NCBI RefSeq assembly: GCF_001649575.2
Contig: NC_051452.1
Span: forward strand, 12,614,281 to 12,678,280
Reading direction: 5' to 3'
DNA length: 64,000 nucleotides
Source of the DNA: Kryptolebias marmoratus
Lineage: Eukaryota > Chordata > Actinopteri > Cyprinodontiformes > Rivulidae
The notes below the pieces were generated by a model. That model saw only the letters and a list, made by a program, of their open reading frames with translations. It made no database searches and was not told the origin of the DNA. The number at the start of each line of letters is the position of its first letter. The stretch's first letter is position 1. This document shows, piece after piece, positions 1 to 12,300 of the stretch. A program made the position numbers and the translations under genes.

Positions 1-1434
1 GCACACGGATGTTCCCTGGAGGGGAATTCATTGGGTCACAACAAGCTGAAGTACAAACTAACTACTGACCTGTAACCTGAAGACAAGCATTACAAAAATG
101 ACTGATTCTAGGCCAGAAATGGGGTTTTCAGAGGTATGAAGTCGTAGGTACTAATGAACACATCTGGTAACTGTTAAACTTTTGGTTTAGCATCATCCAT
201 CTATGAGCTTCGCTCACTGGTTGCTTCCTGTATACCCTAAATATGACTAGTCTGGCTCACTAAGACATAACTTTTTACAGTGTCCCCTAGTGGCAACAGG
301 AAAATAGGTTAAAACAAGGCTAGAAGTGCATTACATTGGACGCATTTATGCTCAGAATTAGCATGTCTCAGCCAGTCCAATCACAAGAGAGAAAGGACAT
401 GTTAAAAATCCAAATCAAACCACAATTGAAGGTGGTCAAAGATTCAGTTGCTTAGACCCTGTTGACACATGGCTCTGACATCCATCTTGGGTGATCCGGT
501 TGCATTTGCTAAATACAGATGTGAATGGCCTCAAAGCACATTAAAAAAAAGGTTTCCAAATGCATTTTTAATGTACTATTTATCAAAATTCTTCTTCTTC
601 TTCAAAAAAGAAAATGTCCGTTTTGTCAAGATTATATTGATCAGAGTGGATGACTAGAACGCTACACAGTGGGTCGTTCTTCACTTCAGTGTTTGCTCTG
701 ATTGTTTTAGAACTGATTGGACCCACTGTGGTCACTGTAAGCGATAACCACAAACAGAGCTGGTACGGTGGACATCAGATTGTGAAAACCCTTTAGGCGT
801 ACGCGTTTATCTTGCCAGGTATGAACGCTCTCAATCAGAGCTGTCCACTTGCAGTCGTATCACCCAAGACAGGCATCAGTGCCAGGTATGAACAGGGCCT
901 TTTTCAGGAATTCATGACTTGAGAACCTACACCAGCAGACTTTGGGTTGTAACCGTCACACCGGAGCTACATCCATCAAACTTTCTTGTCTTTTGGGAAG
1001 CTAAAGAATGACTCAGCTGTTGGAGTTTTGGGTCAGTTTACACAATTAGTTGCAACAAACTGAACCATTTCATCCCCCCACTATCTGTATTTGCTATTTA
1101 CTGCCTTGTGGGCGTTCCTGTGTTTAGCTCAGGATACGTCACACTCCTGAGTGATCACGGAACATGCCGAAGAGACCCGAGTCATTTTTATGGTCTTTTA
1201 TTAATATTGAAAATTAGTGTGAATGTTTTAAAATGTGAGATTCCGAAAACTACCACCTTTTATGACTTTCCCTCGATTCACTTTGGCTTCAAAACACTTA
1301 AGTGTTCACAGCGCTGACTTCATTTGAAACTCTCAAATCAAATGAGCGCCGGTCTTTCTCTAAGGAGCGTCTGGAAACGCCGCTGTCCAAAAACACCAGT
1401 CAGAAGTTAAGACGCCACCCATTTTCCTTCCTAC
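1..1434. other. Intron 4 of gpr137c (partial), non-coding
   Basis: Lies downstream of the exon 4 donor on the minus strand. Apart from the inverted-repeat element at 455-901, I see no exon-like segment here, so the next gpr137c exon must be before base 1. Confidence 0.6.
455..901. mobile_element. Non-autonomous DNA transposon (MITE) with about 50-bp imperfect terminal inverted repeats
   Basis: The left end (GACCCTGTTGACACATGGC..., then CTTGGGTGAT) and the reverse complement of the right end (GGCCCTGTTCATACCTGGC..., then CTTGGGTGAT) align over about 50 bases. The interior has no transposase. The ends resemble a common fish hAT-type MITE. I found no clear target duplication. Confidence 0.6.
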
Positions 1435-4400
1435 CTTGGACTCGAGGTAAACGTTGGCTGATGACATCTTGGCGATCTTGAAGATGCACACAGCCAGGGA
1501 TATGGCACACAGGACAAACAGACTGTCGTTGATCAGGACCCGAGCCAAGACTGCGTGCCTGATGCCCCCGTCACTGGACAAACAGGAAAAGGTCACAACT
1601 GTGTATTGGGTACGGAAATCAACATTTTGCCTTCTGGAAGCTCCACGGAACCGCTGGCTCACCTCGGTGGTTTCGAGTTCTCCAGAGCTCCTTGAACCAA
1701 CAACGCGCAGGTTAAATTCACCACCAGGAAAAATATACTGACACACAGGAAGAACAATCGAAGAGGAACCCTGTGGAGAGGGAAAAGATGGTGATAAATG
1801 TCTACGAATGTATTAAAACGGGCAGATCTGAAGCTTCGACCTGTGGGTCAATCCAGGACTTACTTATATTTGGTGAGCTCTGGTGAATACTTGGCTTTCG
1901 CCTTGAACATCACCTACAGAAAGGACAAACACACATAAAATGGCCGTAACATATTGTTTTACTCCATCTTACACAGAAACTGCAAACAGCCTTCGTATGT
2001 CGAAGCACAGGTGGGTTTGTTTTTCGAAAGATTGTGTGAAGTTCACGGAGCTCAGGGGGATTCCGGTGTGGCTCGGAAGTAAGCAAACACAGAGCTGCGT
2101 GGACTCGAAGAAGAGAAATGAGAAGGGTTCGGACCAAGAAAGCGGCCATTTTGCATTTATTTACAGCGTGGTTTGAAGTCTGTGTTGAATGTTCTCACCG
2201 TGGGCAGCAGTGGCATCAATTTCAGGCTTTTAAATGATCGGTTTGAACCGTTCTTTGTCAGGGGTGAAATGATTATATGTTTGAAGGAGTCAAGATGAGG
2301 CTTTCAGATGAAAAAAACATTGTACCAGCTGTGAAGCACGGCGGTGGTAGTATCATGCTGTGGTACTAGTCCATACACAAAATGGATGGAATGATGAAGA
2401 AAGTGGTCTACCTCCAAATTCTTCAACTGGAAGGTTGAAATTTAATTTAACCCTCAGAAGGTCTTTTAGGGGGAAAAAAAATAAACCAAACATTTTTTAT
2501 TATTATCATTATTGTTTCATGGTGTTAAATAACAGGACTGCTCCTGACAAAGCCTAAAAATCTTTTTTTTTTGTTAGGTTTTTATATGCTAGGTTCATTT
2601 CAATTGCTCCTATTAACTCCCAGTATTTTTTTTATTACCCTTTAGTTCTCATTTGGAGGAGAAAATAAATAAATTAAAAAAAAAAAATCTACCTATTGAA
2701 ACTTATTATAAATGCATTATTTGATTCCATATTTATAATATCATAAAATAATGCATTCCTTTCAGATATGGGGTTTTTATATCTTGATTCCTCTACTTGA
2801 ACAACAAAAACCAAAAGAAGGCTCCGTAGATGACAGAGGCCGGACTCGGGCAGGCTTTACCGGAAACAAGGACCTCTCCGGTGGGTACGGGATCGTGGTC
2901 AAAAATTCCATTTGAGTGTTCTAATAGACACGAAAAATGCCACTTTTTCAAAAGTTGTCATAAAATAGGTAAATTGTTGATTTTTTAAAAACTACATTGT
3001 GCAGTTTTATAAAACTAATGGCTTTTAAGGAGAATTTGACGCATATCTCAGGCTGAGACGACTTTATGGTGAAGTAAAATAATAAGTGGTAATTTTAGCA
3101 GGTACGTAAGGTTCCACCCCCAGGAACACTTTTTGTCATAAAGTTAAGGAACTTCCAAGGGTTAACCAAATATTCAATTCAAATTCAATTCAAAAATACT
3201 TTATTAATCCCAAAGGGAAATTAAATGTTGACGTAGCTCATTTAAATCAAAGAGTTATTACAGATGGTGATGGCTGTGGGCAGGAAAGATCTCCTGTAGC
3301 GGTCCGTTTTACAGCTAATCTGAAGAAGCCTTTGACTAAAGAGACTCTGTTTTCCGATGATGGTCTCATGAAGAGGATGGTTAGGGTTGTCCATGATTTC
3401 CTTGATTTTATGCAAAATCCTTCTTTGCATCATCATCTCCAGAGGTTCCACAGTCATCCCCAGAACAGAACCAGCTTTCTTTATCAGGTTGTTGAGCCTT
3501 TTTAGGTCCCTGACACTGATGCTGCTGCCCCAACAGATGATGGCAGAGGAGATGACACTCTCAACAACAGACTTATAGAAGATCTGCAACATCTTGCTGG
3601 AAACCTTGAAGGATCTAAGCTTCCTCAAGAAGTACAGTCTGCTCTGTCCCTTCTTGTAGATGGCTTCACTGTTGAGTCTCCAGTCCAGTCTGTTGTCTAG
3701 ATGAACACCAAGGTATTTATATTCCTCAACCACCTCCACTTCTTCACCCATAATGGTAATAGGGTTTGGTCTGACCCTGTTTCTCCTGAAATCTACAACC
3801 ATCTCCTTTGTTTTGTTCACATTCAAGATGAGATGANGTGTTTCCACACCATGCCACAAAGCGATCCACCAGATCTCTGTACTCAGCTTCTTGTCCATCT
3901 CTGATACACCCAACAACTGCAGAGTCATCTGAGTATTTCAGTAGATGACAGGAGTCTGACTTGTGCTGGAAGTCTGAAGTGTACAGAGTGAAAAGGAATG
4001 GCGAGAGTACAGTCCTCTGTGGTGCTCCTGTATATACAGATAAATATATCTGTCGGTGTACGGATATATTTGAATCAGTATTTATAATTTTTACCATATA
4101 TAGATTAGAAATAAAATCCACAGTGAATTCAAACTTGTGCAGCTAATTCTTGTTTTTATACATCACTCAAGTTGCTGTATATTTTTTCCACTCTGGAAAA
4201 AGATTGGTTTGAATAGATAAGCCCAAAACTAACACGTCTTTCACAGCCACGATGAGTGTATATAAACTTCTGACAGCAACTGTAATTTATTAATATAATA
4301 CACAACAGAAGTGGAGCAGAAATACTCAAATTTCTTTTTGTGGTAATGTTAAAAAAACACCTGGCAAAACATTTTGTTCAATAGCCTATTTTGTGAAAGG

Positions 4401-7400
4401 AGCAAAGACTCCAAACTTTACTAAAAACTGTAACTTAGCTTTGAATTATTTTTTATTTAATTAGGGTTAGGAACAATTCATGAGAATCAACAACTTATAT
4501 ATAGATATGTATCTATAACAATTTGCTAGTTTTTAAAAGTCAGTATTGAGTTAAAGATAAACCAAAGTATCATCGGCGTAAAGCGATATTATGTTCTTTA
4601 TAATGTAGATACAAGAGGTACAGGTTATGTTATCAGTAATGGCTGAAATAAACAAAAATCGGTACACGAGTCCAGTTTAACAAACTCCAGAACAGTGGCC
4701 TTCACCAATCGAATTCAGTCAAAGTGTTGTTTTTTCAGCTGGTAGAGAGTAATGACAAGCAAAATAATACGGCCAAGAGCAAACACATTTATCGTCTTGT
4801 TTTTTTTCTTTAAAGGCTCTAATAAATAAAAAAAGAAAACATTCACTTGTTATAGTATATAAATAGGTATCACAGAAAGGTGCTCAACCTGGTCAACATT
4901 CAGTTTAAACACACAAATCCACACCCACCCGGCCTCCTGAAAGTAGGCCAGAACGGGGTAATTTGTAACCTGGAGATGAAGCAACCCGTCAACAAAGCGA
5001 TGCAGAGTTGTGTGCTTTCTGTGCCACGTTTCACTGTGCGTCTCCAGAACAACATGTTTTGTCTCGGCACATCCAGAACCATCGTGGGTTGTTGTTGTTG
5101 TTTTATTGTCCCAAGGACACGGTAATGATGGTCATTCTGTGCGGTGGGCAGCATATAAAAAGGAAGTCGAATCACACGTCGGGACTAATGTTTGACTCAT
5201 CAGAAAAGCATTACTTCCACTCGTGCGTGTCAGACAGCAGAGGCATGACCTAACCTCTGAGTCAACCATGGTGCTTGTCGAAAGTTTCCACACACAGGTG
5301 TCACATGCTAACCCCGTCACAGAGAAACATGCTTTAACAGAAAAAAAAAAAATCTCTGCTGTTGCTGCCTTACATCACGAGTTGCCAAATGGCCGCTCAG
5401 ACAGCGGGATGAGCTTTCTTCCTCTTCATTGCTTACGTTGTGCTCCTCTTCCGAGCAGTGATGGCTTGGTGTTCGTCCTCAAAGTGTGTAGGTGCCTCTC
5501 AGAAAAAGACACAAGCAGGTCTTTGATGTTGAGCTTAAAGGGACGATCTCGTCACTTTTGACGTGATGTTTCGTCTAATAGTTGTCAGTAGTTAGGCCCT
5601 TATCAGCCGAGGCAAAAGTCTTTATTCAGGCCATCCTGCTAATGACTTGTTTTAGGTTCCTGGTATCCCCAGATGTGGGACAATCACTGAGCAACCACTG
5701 GCCATACCACATCTCCACAGTGTGCAGCCAAAGTCTATCGTTCAAGATGGCGACGCTCGCCCTCACATAGCCAAGTTATCAGAGACTAACCCCAGAGTTT
5801 GGAAGTGGAGAGGATGGAATGGCTTACCTCAACCTCGCTGCAGTGGGGTCACTGTCTGACTCGTGACAAAGGCTGGTTAAAGAACGGGCAGTCATCCCAC
5901 AGCAGTGTGCAACTAATATATGCGTATGGTTCTTCCACATGTTACTGAACCTTCTGTTGAATGAATAAACTGGTAAACTGGCAATATGACTTGTTTTTTC
6001 AGACTTCAATCATCTAGTCCAGTAAACACCACCAAACAAGAGTCAGTGGCGCCAGCAGAGAAGATTTGGCAAGATTTTCATGGGTGCGATCCACAAATGT
6101 ATTTTCTCGACAAATGTGGTATCATTGAGGCGGAAATAGACAAGCCTTTCAATGGTATTGGATTTATTGCCAAGAACAATTGCTACAACAAATTTAAGCA
6201 TCAAACACATTTTTTTTAAAACTTTTTGTTTGAAGTTTATGTGAATTGCAATAATTTAAAAGTTAATTTGACTCCTGTAGACCTTCTCAGGACCCCTCAC
6301 TTAGTTGTTTTAAGGAGAAATTTCACCCTCACAGGACAAAAAGGTCATTAAATGCAACACTAGTTGATGAATGGGACGCCATCCCACAGCAATGACCAAA
6401 GTGTTGTGGCTGTGTATGGTTCTTCCTCATGCTACAACCTACAAACACAATTTTCCTAACAAATACAGCACCACTAAAGTGGAAATAAACAGGGTTTACA
6501 ACTGTATTTGATTTATTGCCAAGAACCATTGTTACAACAAACAAATAATCAAACACAGAGGTCTTTACTGTTTGAGGGAAGTTTATGTTGTTGGCATTCA
6601 TTTAAATGTGTAATTTGGCTCTTGTCGAGGTCCTCGGGACCCGTCAAAACAAGTAGGTTTTAAGGAGAAATTTTGCCCTCACAGGATAGGAGGTCATTAA
6701 ATGCAGCACTAGTTCATGAATGCAGTGACCAAGCTGTCGTGGCTGTGTATGGTTCTTCCACATGCTACTGAGTCCCCTGTTTGTTGAATGAATGAATGAA
6801 CAAACTGGTAAACTGGCAAAATGACTCGTTTCTTCAGACTTCAATCATCCAGTCCAGTAAACACCACCAAACAAGAGTCAACGACACTGACAGAGGAGAT
6901 CTGGCAAGTTTTTTAAGGGTGCGATCCACAAATGTGGCACCATTGATGTGGAAATAGACAGGCCTTTCAATGGCATTAGATTTATTGCCAAAAACAATTG
7001 CTACAACAAATAAATAAGCATCAAACACGTTTAAAAAAACCCGTTTTGTTCGAAGTTGATGTTTTTGACATTAATTTAAATATTAATTTGACTCCAGTAG
7101 ACCTTGTCAGGTCCTTAGCTGTTTTAAGGAGAAATTTCACCCTTGCAGGACAAAGAGGTCATTAAATGCAGCACTAGTGGATGAATGGATCGCCATCCCA
7201 CAGCAGTGTAACCGAGCTGTTGTGGCTGCGTATGGTTCTTCCACATGCTACTGAGCCCCCTGTTTGTTGAATAAATGAATGAATAAACTGGCAATATGAC
7301 TTGTTTCTTCAGACTTCACTCATCCAATCCAGTAAACACCACCAAACAAGAATCAGTGGCACCTTCAGAGGAAATCTTAGTTGTTTTTTTGTTTTTTTTA

Positions 7401-7894
7401 ATGGGCGCCAGGAGACATTTTGCCCTCGCAGGACAACAGGTCATAAAAATGCGAACAGCCTCAGAGGCGCACAGTCAGCTGCTTTCTGTGCAATCAGGTC
7501 CCACATAAAAAAAACAAGGACTGACCTGTGTGAAGTAGAGGTTGAGCAGGCAGAGGGTGAAGAACTGCAGGCAGACGGGGCAGCAGTAGAGCAGCCAGTA
7601 GGCCAGAGGCTGCAGCTGGTTGGCCTGCGCCACATTTCTGAAGTAGAAAGAGAAGAGGGTCGTCCTCAGCGCTGCCCACAGCAGGCACAGGAACAGGAAC
7701 ACGCTCTGGTAGCTGAAGCGCTTGTGTCCGTAGTGCAGGACGAGCCAGAGCTGCAGGTAGACGAACACAAAGAGGACAGAGTAGAGCACCGTGTATAAGG
7801 TGGTAAGGCTGAGCTGCAGCGTCGGAGAGATCGCATCTCCGTCTGACTCCTCCAGCGAGGTAAACAAATCCAAATCCTCCCCTGCAGGAAACAT
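1435..7894 (-). CDS. gpr137c: GPR137-family lysosomal-type membrane protein, 5' half (four coding exons)
   Basis: Coding exons are 7894-7526, 1913-1864, 1770-1663 and 1573-1435 (369, 50, 108 and 139 nt). Phases join cleanly to give 222 residues, and all introns are GT-AG. The ATG at 7894 is preceded by an in-frame TAG four codons upstream. Hydrophobic segments lie near residues 33-53, 61-85, 97-121, 144-165 and 187-210. Recognisable family motifs are [29 protein letters not shown] and [12 protein letters not shown]. Known of the family: GPR137 proteins are GPCR-like multi-pass proteins, and GPR137B has been placed on lysosomes acting on mTORC1/Rag signalling. The C paralogue is chosen because the exon 4 motif matches GPR137C and because txndc16 lies next door, as in human; the segment after exon 1 ([11 protein letters not shown]) is more B-like. 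The human protein is about 430 residues, so the remaining exons should lie before base 1. Confidence 0.87.
2290..2430 (+). mobile_element. Tc1-type transposase fragment
   Basis: Plus-strand translation shows [11 protein letters not shown] near 2331-2364, the conserved block before the second catalytic aspartate region of Tc1 transposases. A piece resembling MKKxxYLQIL follows near 2393-2425. It is broken by stops and lies in gpr137c intron 1 (1914-7525). Confidence 0.55.
3178..4040 (-). mobile_element. Non-LTR retrotransposon 3' end (CR1/Rex1-like LINE), 5' truncated
   Basis: The minus strand encodes reverse-transcriptase pieces: a GAPQ-type block and YSDDSAVVG (the active-site DD) in one frame, then [13 protein letters not shown] and [16 protein letters not shown] in another. 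The frame change falls near the single N at 3836. The 3' UTR holds GGGATTAATAAAGTA and ends in a short ATTGAATTTGAATTGAA microsatellite, as in fish CR1/Rex-type LINEs. It is inserted in gpr137c intron 1 and is not intact. Confidence 0.75.
4100..5829. other. gpr137c intron 1 sequence without recognised features
   Basis: AT-rich sequence (4100-4870) followed by more mixed sequence. I see short open frames but none with codon-like conservation or splice context. A CAAGATGGCGAC (YY1-like) motif lies near 5742. Confidence 0.5.
5830..7390. repeat. Tandem array, about four copies of a roughly 475-bp unit, one shortened
   Basis: The block ATGACTYGTTTYTTCAGACTTCA recurs at about 5984, 6818 and 7294, and the block CATCCCACAGCARTG followed by TATGGTTCTTCC recurs near 5896, 6382 and 7195; a shortened version lies near 6718-6760. 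Spacing between the last two copies is 476 bases. One stretch (near 7168-7255) translates to something like the C-terminal block of a Tc1-type transposase (EW...IPQ...AV...GSST), so the unit may be transposon-derived. The array sits entirely in gpr137c intron 1. Confidence 0.65.
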
Positions 7895-8269
7895 CTCCTC
7901 TGGCAGCTACACAACTATAGGAGGCAAAAACCCCCCAACAAAAACAACCCCCCAAAAATAAAAACAAGACGCTAAAAGTGAGCCAAACTTCGGGGGGGTA
8001 AATTCACCGCTGATGACAAAAACGCGAGTGAAAAACAGTGATAAAAGCAGTTTTTTTTCCTAAAAGAAAGTGGCATTATTGAACTCGAATTGCAAAACCG
8101 CCCATTAGAGAGGAAGGAATCTACGTTTAAAACGCGATAAGTTAAAAATAACATGAAAGAAAAAAGAAGAGGGGGCGCAACAACAAAAAAACACAAGAGA
8201 GGGCTCTTCAGTGATTGTCTGCAAAGCTGCTCTCTGCAAAAACAACTTGAGGGGGGGGGACCTCCAGAT

Positions 8270-8610
8270 CAGCTGTGATGCGGTTTTAGACCCGCCCCCT
8301 TGCTCTTAAAGAAACCAGCTCGTACAGCCGCCATCTTGGCTCATTACGGCTATCACTTTAGCGAAAGTCGGCGGAGTTTTGAGCCACAGATTCGAGCTAG
8401 TTTCCGAGCTGTGTTTCCTGAGTGAGAAAAAAATAGACCACGCCCACTCCCCCCCAGCATACAATTCTACTGGGTAATCTGGCCGCCCAGCCTCCAAAAA
8501 TATCTCCTGTGATTGGTGCACAATGATGTCAGCTCTTATAAGGCCCGCCCTTTGCTCGCTTGTGATTGGCCTATTTTTCAAGCAACAACGATTCCCTCTT
8601 GTAATTGGTT
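8270..8610. promoter_or_regulatory. Shared (bidirectional) promoter region of gpr137c and txndc16
   Basis: Only 1,423 bases separate the two divergent start codons. This stretch holds GC boxes (CCCGCCC near 8291 and 8543), a close match to the YY1 site (GCCGCCATCTTGGC, 8327-8340) and three inverted CCAAT boxes (ATTGG cores at 8512, 8565 and 8604). CCAAT clusters with GC boxes and YY1 sites are typical of TATA-poor bidirectional vertebrate promoters. A TATA-like TTATAAGG lies at 8536. The transcription start sites are not visible from sequence, and shared use by both genes is inferred. Confidence 0.6.
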
Positions 8611-9288
8611 TAAAAAGTGGTGGGTGTTTCTTCTAGAAAAACAATTTGCGTCAAGTTAGAGAGTCCAAACATTGTAAAAAAAACGCTTTCAAAATAAGAG
8701 CTTAAACCTTAGTAACTCTTGAACAGCAACCTACAAAAAGGGAAGAAAACCACAAAGAAAGCTAAAATTACATAATTTGTGATGAATTGGAAGTTTAATA
8801 ATAGGGATATTTATAAGAATAAACCAATCCTTTTAAACGACATCGATTTAACTTTGAAAATTTAGCAGGAAATGCTAGCTAGCGCCGTCAACTCAACATA
8901 CATTCCGCAGAGGATTTAGCAGTTTTCTCTTTTAGAATTTATTTTTCATTTATTTTTAGCTTTAACTGATCAAACTATAATATAATTATGCTTTCGACGA
9001 CTTATACCTCACGGACACACACCGACGAAAACAGTCACAGTTTATTCAAGCTAATGCTAGCTACATAGCATGGAGGCGGCTAGTCGTAGCGTCGCTGAGG
9101 TAACAGTTATGTTTCTGTCACTTGTTGACCATTTTTGTAAGGGCTAATGTGTCCGGTCAGCAAATATGACTCGACTCTTTATAGCAGGGTATAGTTGAAA
9201 TGAAACAATAAGTAAACTACAGGGTTTATGATTTGTTTGGAGCCCCAGAATCGATATCATTAAACCCACTCCCCCCCCCCCCTTCCAG

Positions 9289-9317
9289 ACAGAGCAGCGT
9301 CCAGTCCCACGTCCAGG
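9289..9317 (+). other. txndc16: Likely 5' UTR part of the first txndc16 coding exon, behind a splice acceptor
   Basis: A C-rich pyrimidine tract followed by TTCCAG ends at 9288, just before the ATG at 9318. It looks like a 3' splice site, so the start codon would lie in the second exon. A candidate donor, GCTGAG|GTAACA, lies near 9098. A non-coding first exon would then start inside the shared promoter spacer. This is inference; no transcript is available. Confidence 0.4.
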
Positions 9318-12300
9318 ATGTGGATTCGTTTGGGTGTTTTCCTGCTGGGGATGTGGGCAGGAGGAGGCACGGCAGCTCACATTGAATACACACCTGCAGA
9401 GTTTTATGAGAAGCTGCATTCAGGGAGGATGATGTTCATCTATTTCGAGCAACAAGGTGAGCCAATAACACACAACAGGTTGCAACTAGGTGCGGATCAT
9501 CAGCAGAGAGTTGTTTTCTATATAAGTGTTAGGTATTTGCTGCTAACAGCAGGAGCTGAAGAGTTTTCACATGGTTTAAAGATAACGGATCAGTTCTTCT
9601 GAAGCGGGGGTTTGTGGAAAGCTTATAAACAGTGAATATCTTACCTGCTGTAGCTCAGTTTGGAGTCGCAGAGTTTGATTGATGAGACTGAATCTAACGT
9701 CTCATTGTAGCAATGTACTGAACATGTTATTATGCACGTATCGTTATTAAAAGAGAAACAAAGTAGAATTCTTTATCTCGTTGATCCACCCCCTTGAAAG
9801 GCTACAAACTTAGGGGTACCTCTGCGTGGCGTTGTCGTGATAAAAGTGGCAGTTTTTGTCCCCTTCCCAAACTAAACTGAGCCTTTCGGCGGACCTCGCC
9901 TGCTGATTGACGGCTTTGCTCCGGTTCCCAGCCTCTACGGCCGTCTCTCTGTTCCTGCTGGAGTTGGAGAAGTCGGCGGGAGCCCTGCGGGACTACGCAG
10001 TCCTGGTCGGAAAGGTACGCGCTTCAGCCTGCTGCGGGAGTTCGCACGACTCCTTTTATTTTGCTCCTCGAACCGGCGGGCGAGAAGCTGAACGCCCTGT
10101 TTGGCTGTTTGTTCAGGTGAGCTGTAAGACGGAGCCGGTTCCCTCATACTGCTCGGAGGAAAGACACCAGCGCACGGCTTTCCTCTTCAGGTAGGTCTGC
10201 TACTGTGTTCAATCGAAGTGAATTTAAAGCTGTCCGAACAGTCTTCATGTAAGGACTGCGTTAGTTTGAGCTCGGATGATATTTGCTTATTTTAATCTTC
10301 TCTGTAACTGTGCCGTGTTTGTGTCGGCAGGGGCGGCAGGGAGTTCTTGAGCTTCGACTTGGACACCGTCTTTGACGTCAACTCCATCGTGTCCGAAGTC
10401 CTGTTGTGAGTAAACATCACTGCGAGAGACGGCACCCTTCTGTACGGTAGTGTAGGGCACAGATTTATGTGGTTAATACTGACGAGAACAATGACAAACA
10501 CCTGGTCCTTATCAGGTCCTAACATGAGGGGAAATACAGCCTCTGATGATCAACAACATTTTATCTTATTACACATTTATTTATATATATATGTTTCTTT
10601 TTTATGGTTGGAAATACTGTCTGTCCGGTTCATCTTGTGAGCTTATGAAAAATAAGCGACGCACCGACTTCCATGTTGGTGTGTCGATACGTTTAGGCAT
10701 AAGTAAAGTTGCTATAGAAGATTGGGTTGCTATGTCAAAATCCAAGAGGGCCACCGCTATATATATATATATATATATATGTAAACTGGCTACCCCATTT
10801 ATTTGAGGAAACTGTACTTTTAAGGAAAATAAAAACCAGAAAGCAGAGTTTCTTCAAATGATCAGGATGGCCGGAGAATAATCTGTCTGTTCGATGCTTC
10901 AGTTCCTGGAATCAAACAATATTTACACATTTGTAAGCCCACGATTATAACAATAGTACGTCTCTGTTTACTTCTCCGAATTTCGGCCCACTCTTCTTTC
11001 CAACGCTGCTTCAGTTCATTGAGGTTTGCAGACATTAGTTTCTGCTCAGCTTTCTTAAACACGGGGTTTCAGTCAGGTGGAGGTCCCAGACATCGACTGG
11101 ACCGCTGCAGCATCTCGGTTCTTTCCTTTTTTGAGCCGTTCTGTTGTAGATTAGCTGCTGTTTGATCCAAGCTTCAGCTGTCAGACAGACGGCCTCACAT
11201 CTGACTCTGAAACCCCTTTGGTCTACAGAGGAGTTCACGGTCGACTCAGAGACTGCAAGGGAGCCCAAACCGTCACACCTCCACCACCGTGCTTCACAGT
11301 TGGATTACAGCCAAACGTCTCCACTTTGGTCCCATCTGTCCAAAGGGCTTTGTTCCAGAAGTCTTGCAGTTCATTCAGATCAAACGTCAGCCTGAAAAGG
11401 ATCAGATTATTTCATTTTCAAGTCCTAATTAGAAAACAAATGACTCAAAAGATGCTCTGCTTTCATTTTCTTGCCACTGTAGTTTGATATTTTTTACTGT
11501 TTGCCCGTCCCTCTGTCCCTCAGCGCCATTCTGCGCGAGGAGGTAAAATACGTCCACACCGACACTGACCTTCTAGCCATGGAGAGATCGGCTAGAGGGA
11601 AGACGGACATTGTCCTTGGTTATGTCCGCAGTCTGGGAACTCAAGGTGAGGATTTATAAAAAAAAAAAACAACCAAAACATGGACCGTCATTTCTTTCAG
11701 CTCTGGTTTGCTGTGTTCCCACTAAGAACCGCAGCTCAGGGTAGATCAGGGAGATGAAAGCTGCTTCCCCGCTGGATGAACCTGTTCAGCCATGGCTCTA
11801 GGAGGGAACCCTGAACCTTCAGGGTGGTGGAGGAGCACTAAACTGGTTGGGTATCCCCAGCAACAAAAAAAGGATCCTGTAGGAGTGTGGGCACGACAGA
11901 ACCGATGCTGTCCATGTGTGGGAGATAAGGGTTTCGGGCAGAAGCGACACCTGCTAATAAACTTGATTTGTCTTAATCTACCCTGAACCTCATGCACTAT
12001 GTTGCCAAAAGTATTCACTCACCCATCCAGATCATTGAATTCAGGTGTTCTAATCCCCTCCAGGGCCACAGGTGGATAAAATCAAGCACCTAGGCGTATA
12101 GGCTGCTTCTATAACCATTAGTAAAAGAATGGGTCGCTGTCAGGAGCTCAGTAATAGGATGCCACCTGTGCAATATGGAATTTCCTCACTATTAAATGTT
12201 CCACAGTCAGCTGTTTGTGGTTTTATAACAAAATGGAAGCGACTGGGATCAACAGCAACTCAACTACAAAGCAGTCGGCCATGTAAAACCACAGAACGGG

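Noticed and set aside
1454..1741. Plus-strand open frame of 95 codons
   Set aside because: It is antisense to gpr137c exons 3 and 4, whose minus-strand reading has correct splice phases and family motifs.
7301..7798. Plus-strand open frame of 165 codons rich in E and Q
   Set aside because: Shadow of gpr137c exon 1 on the opposite strand; the minus frame carries the membrane segments.
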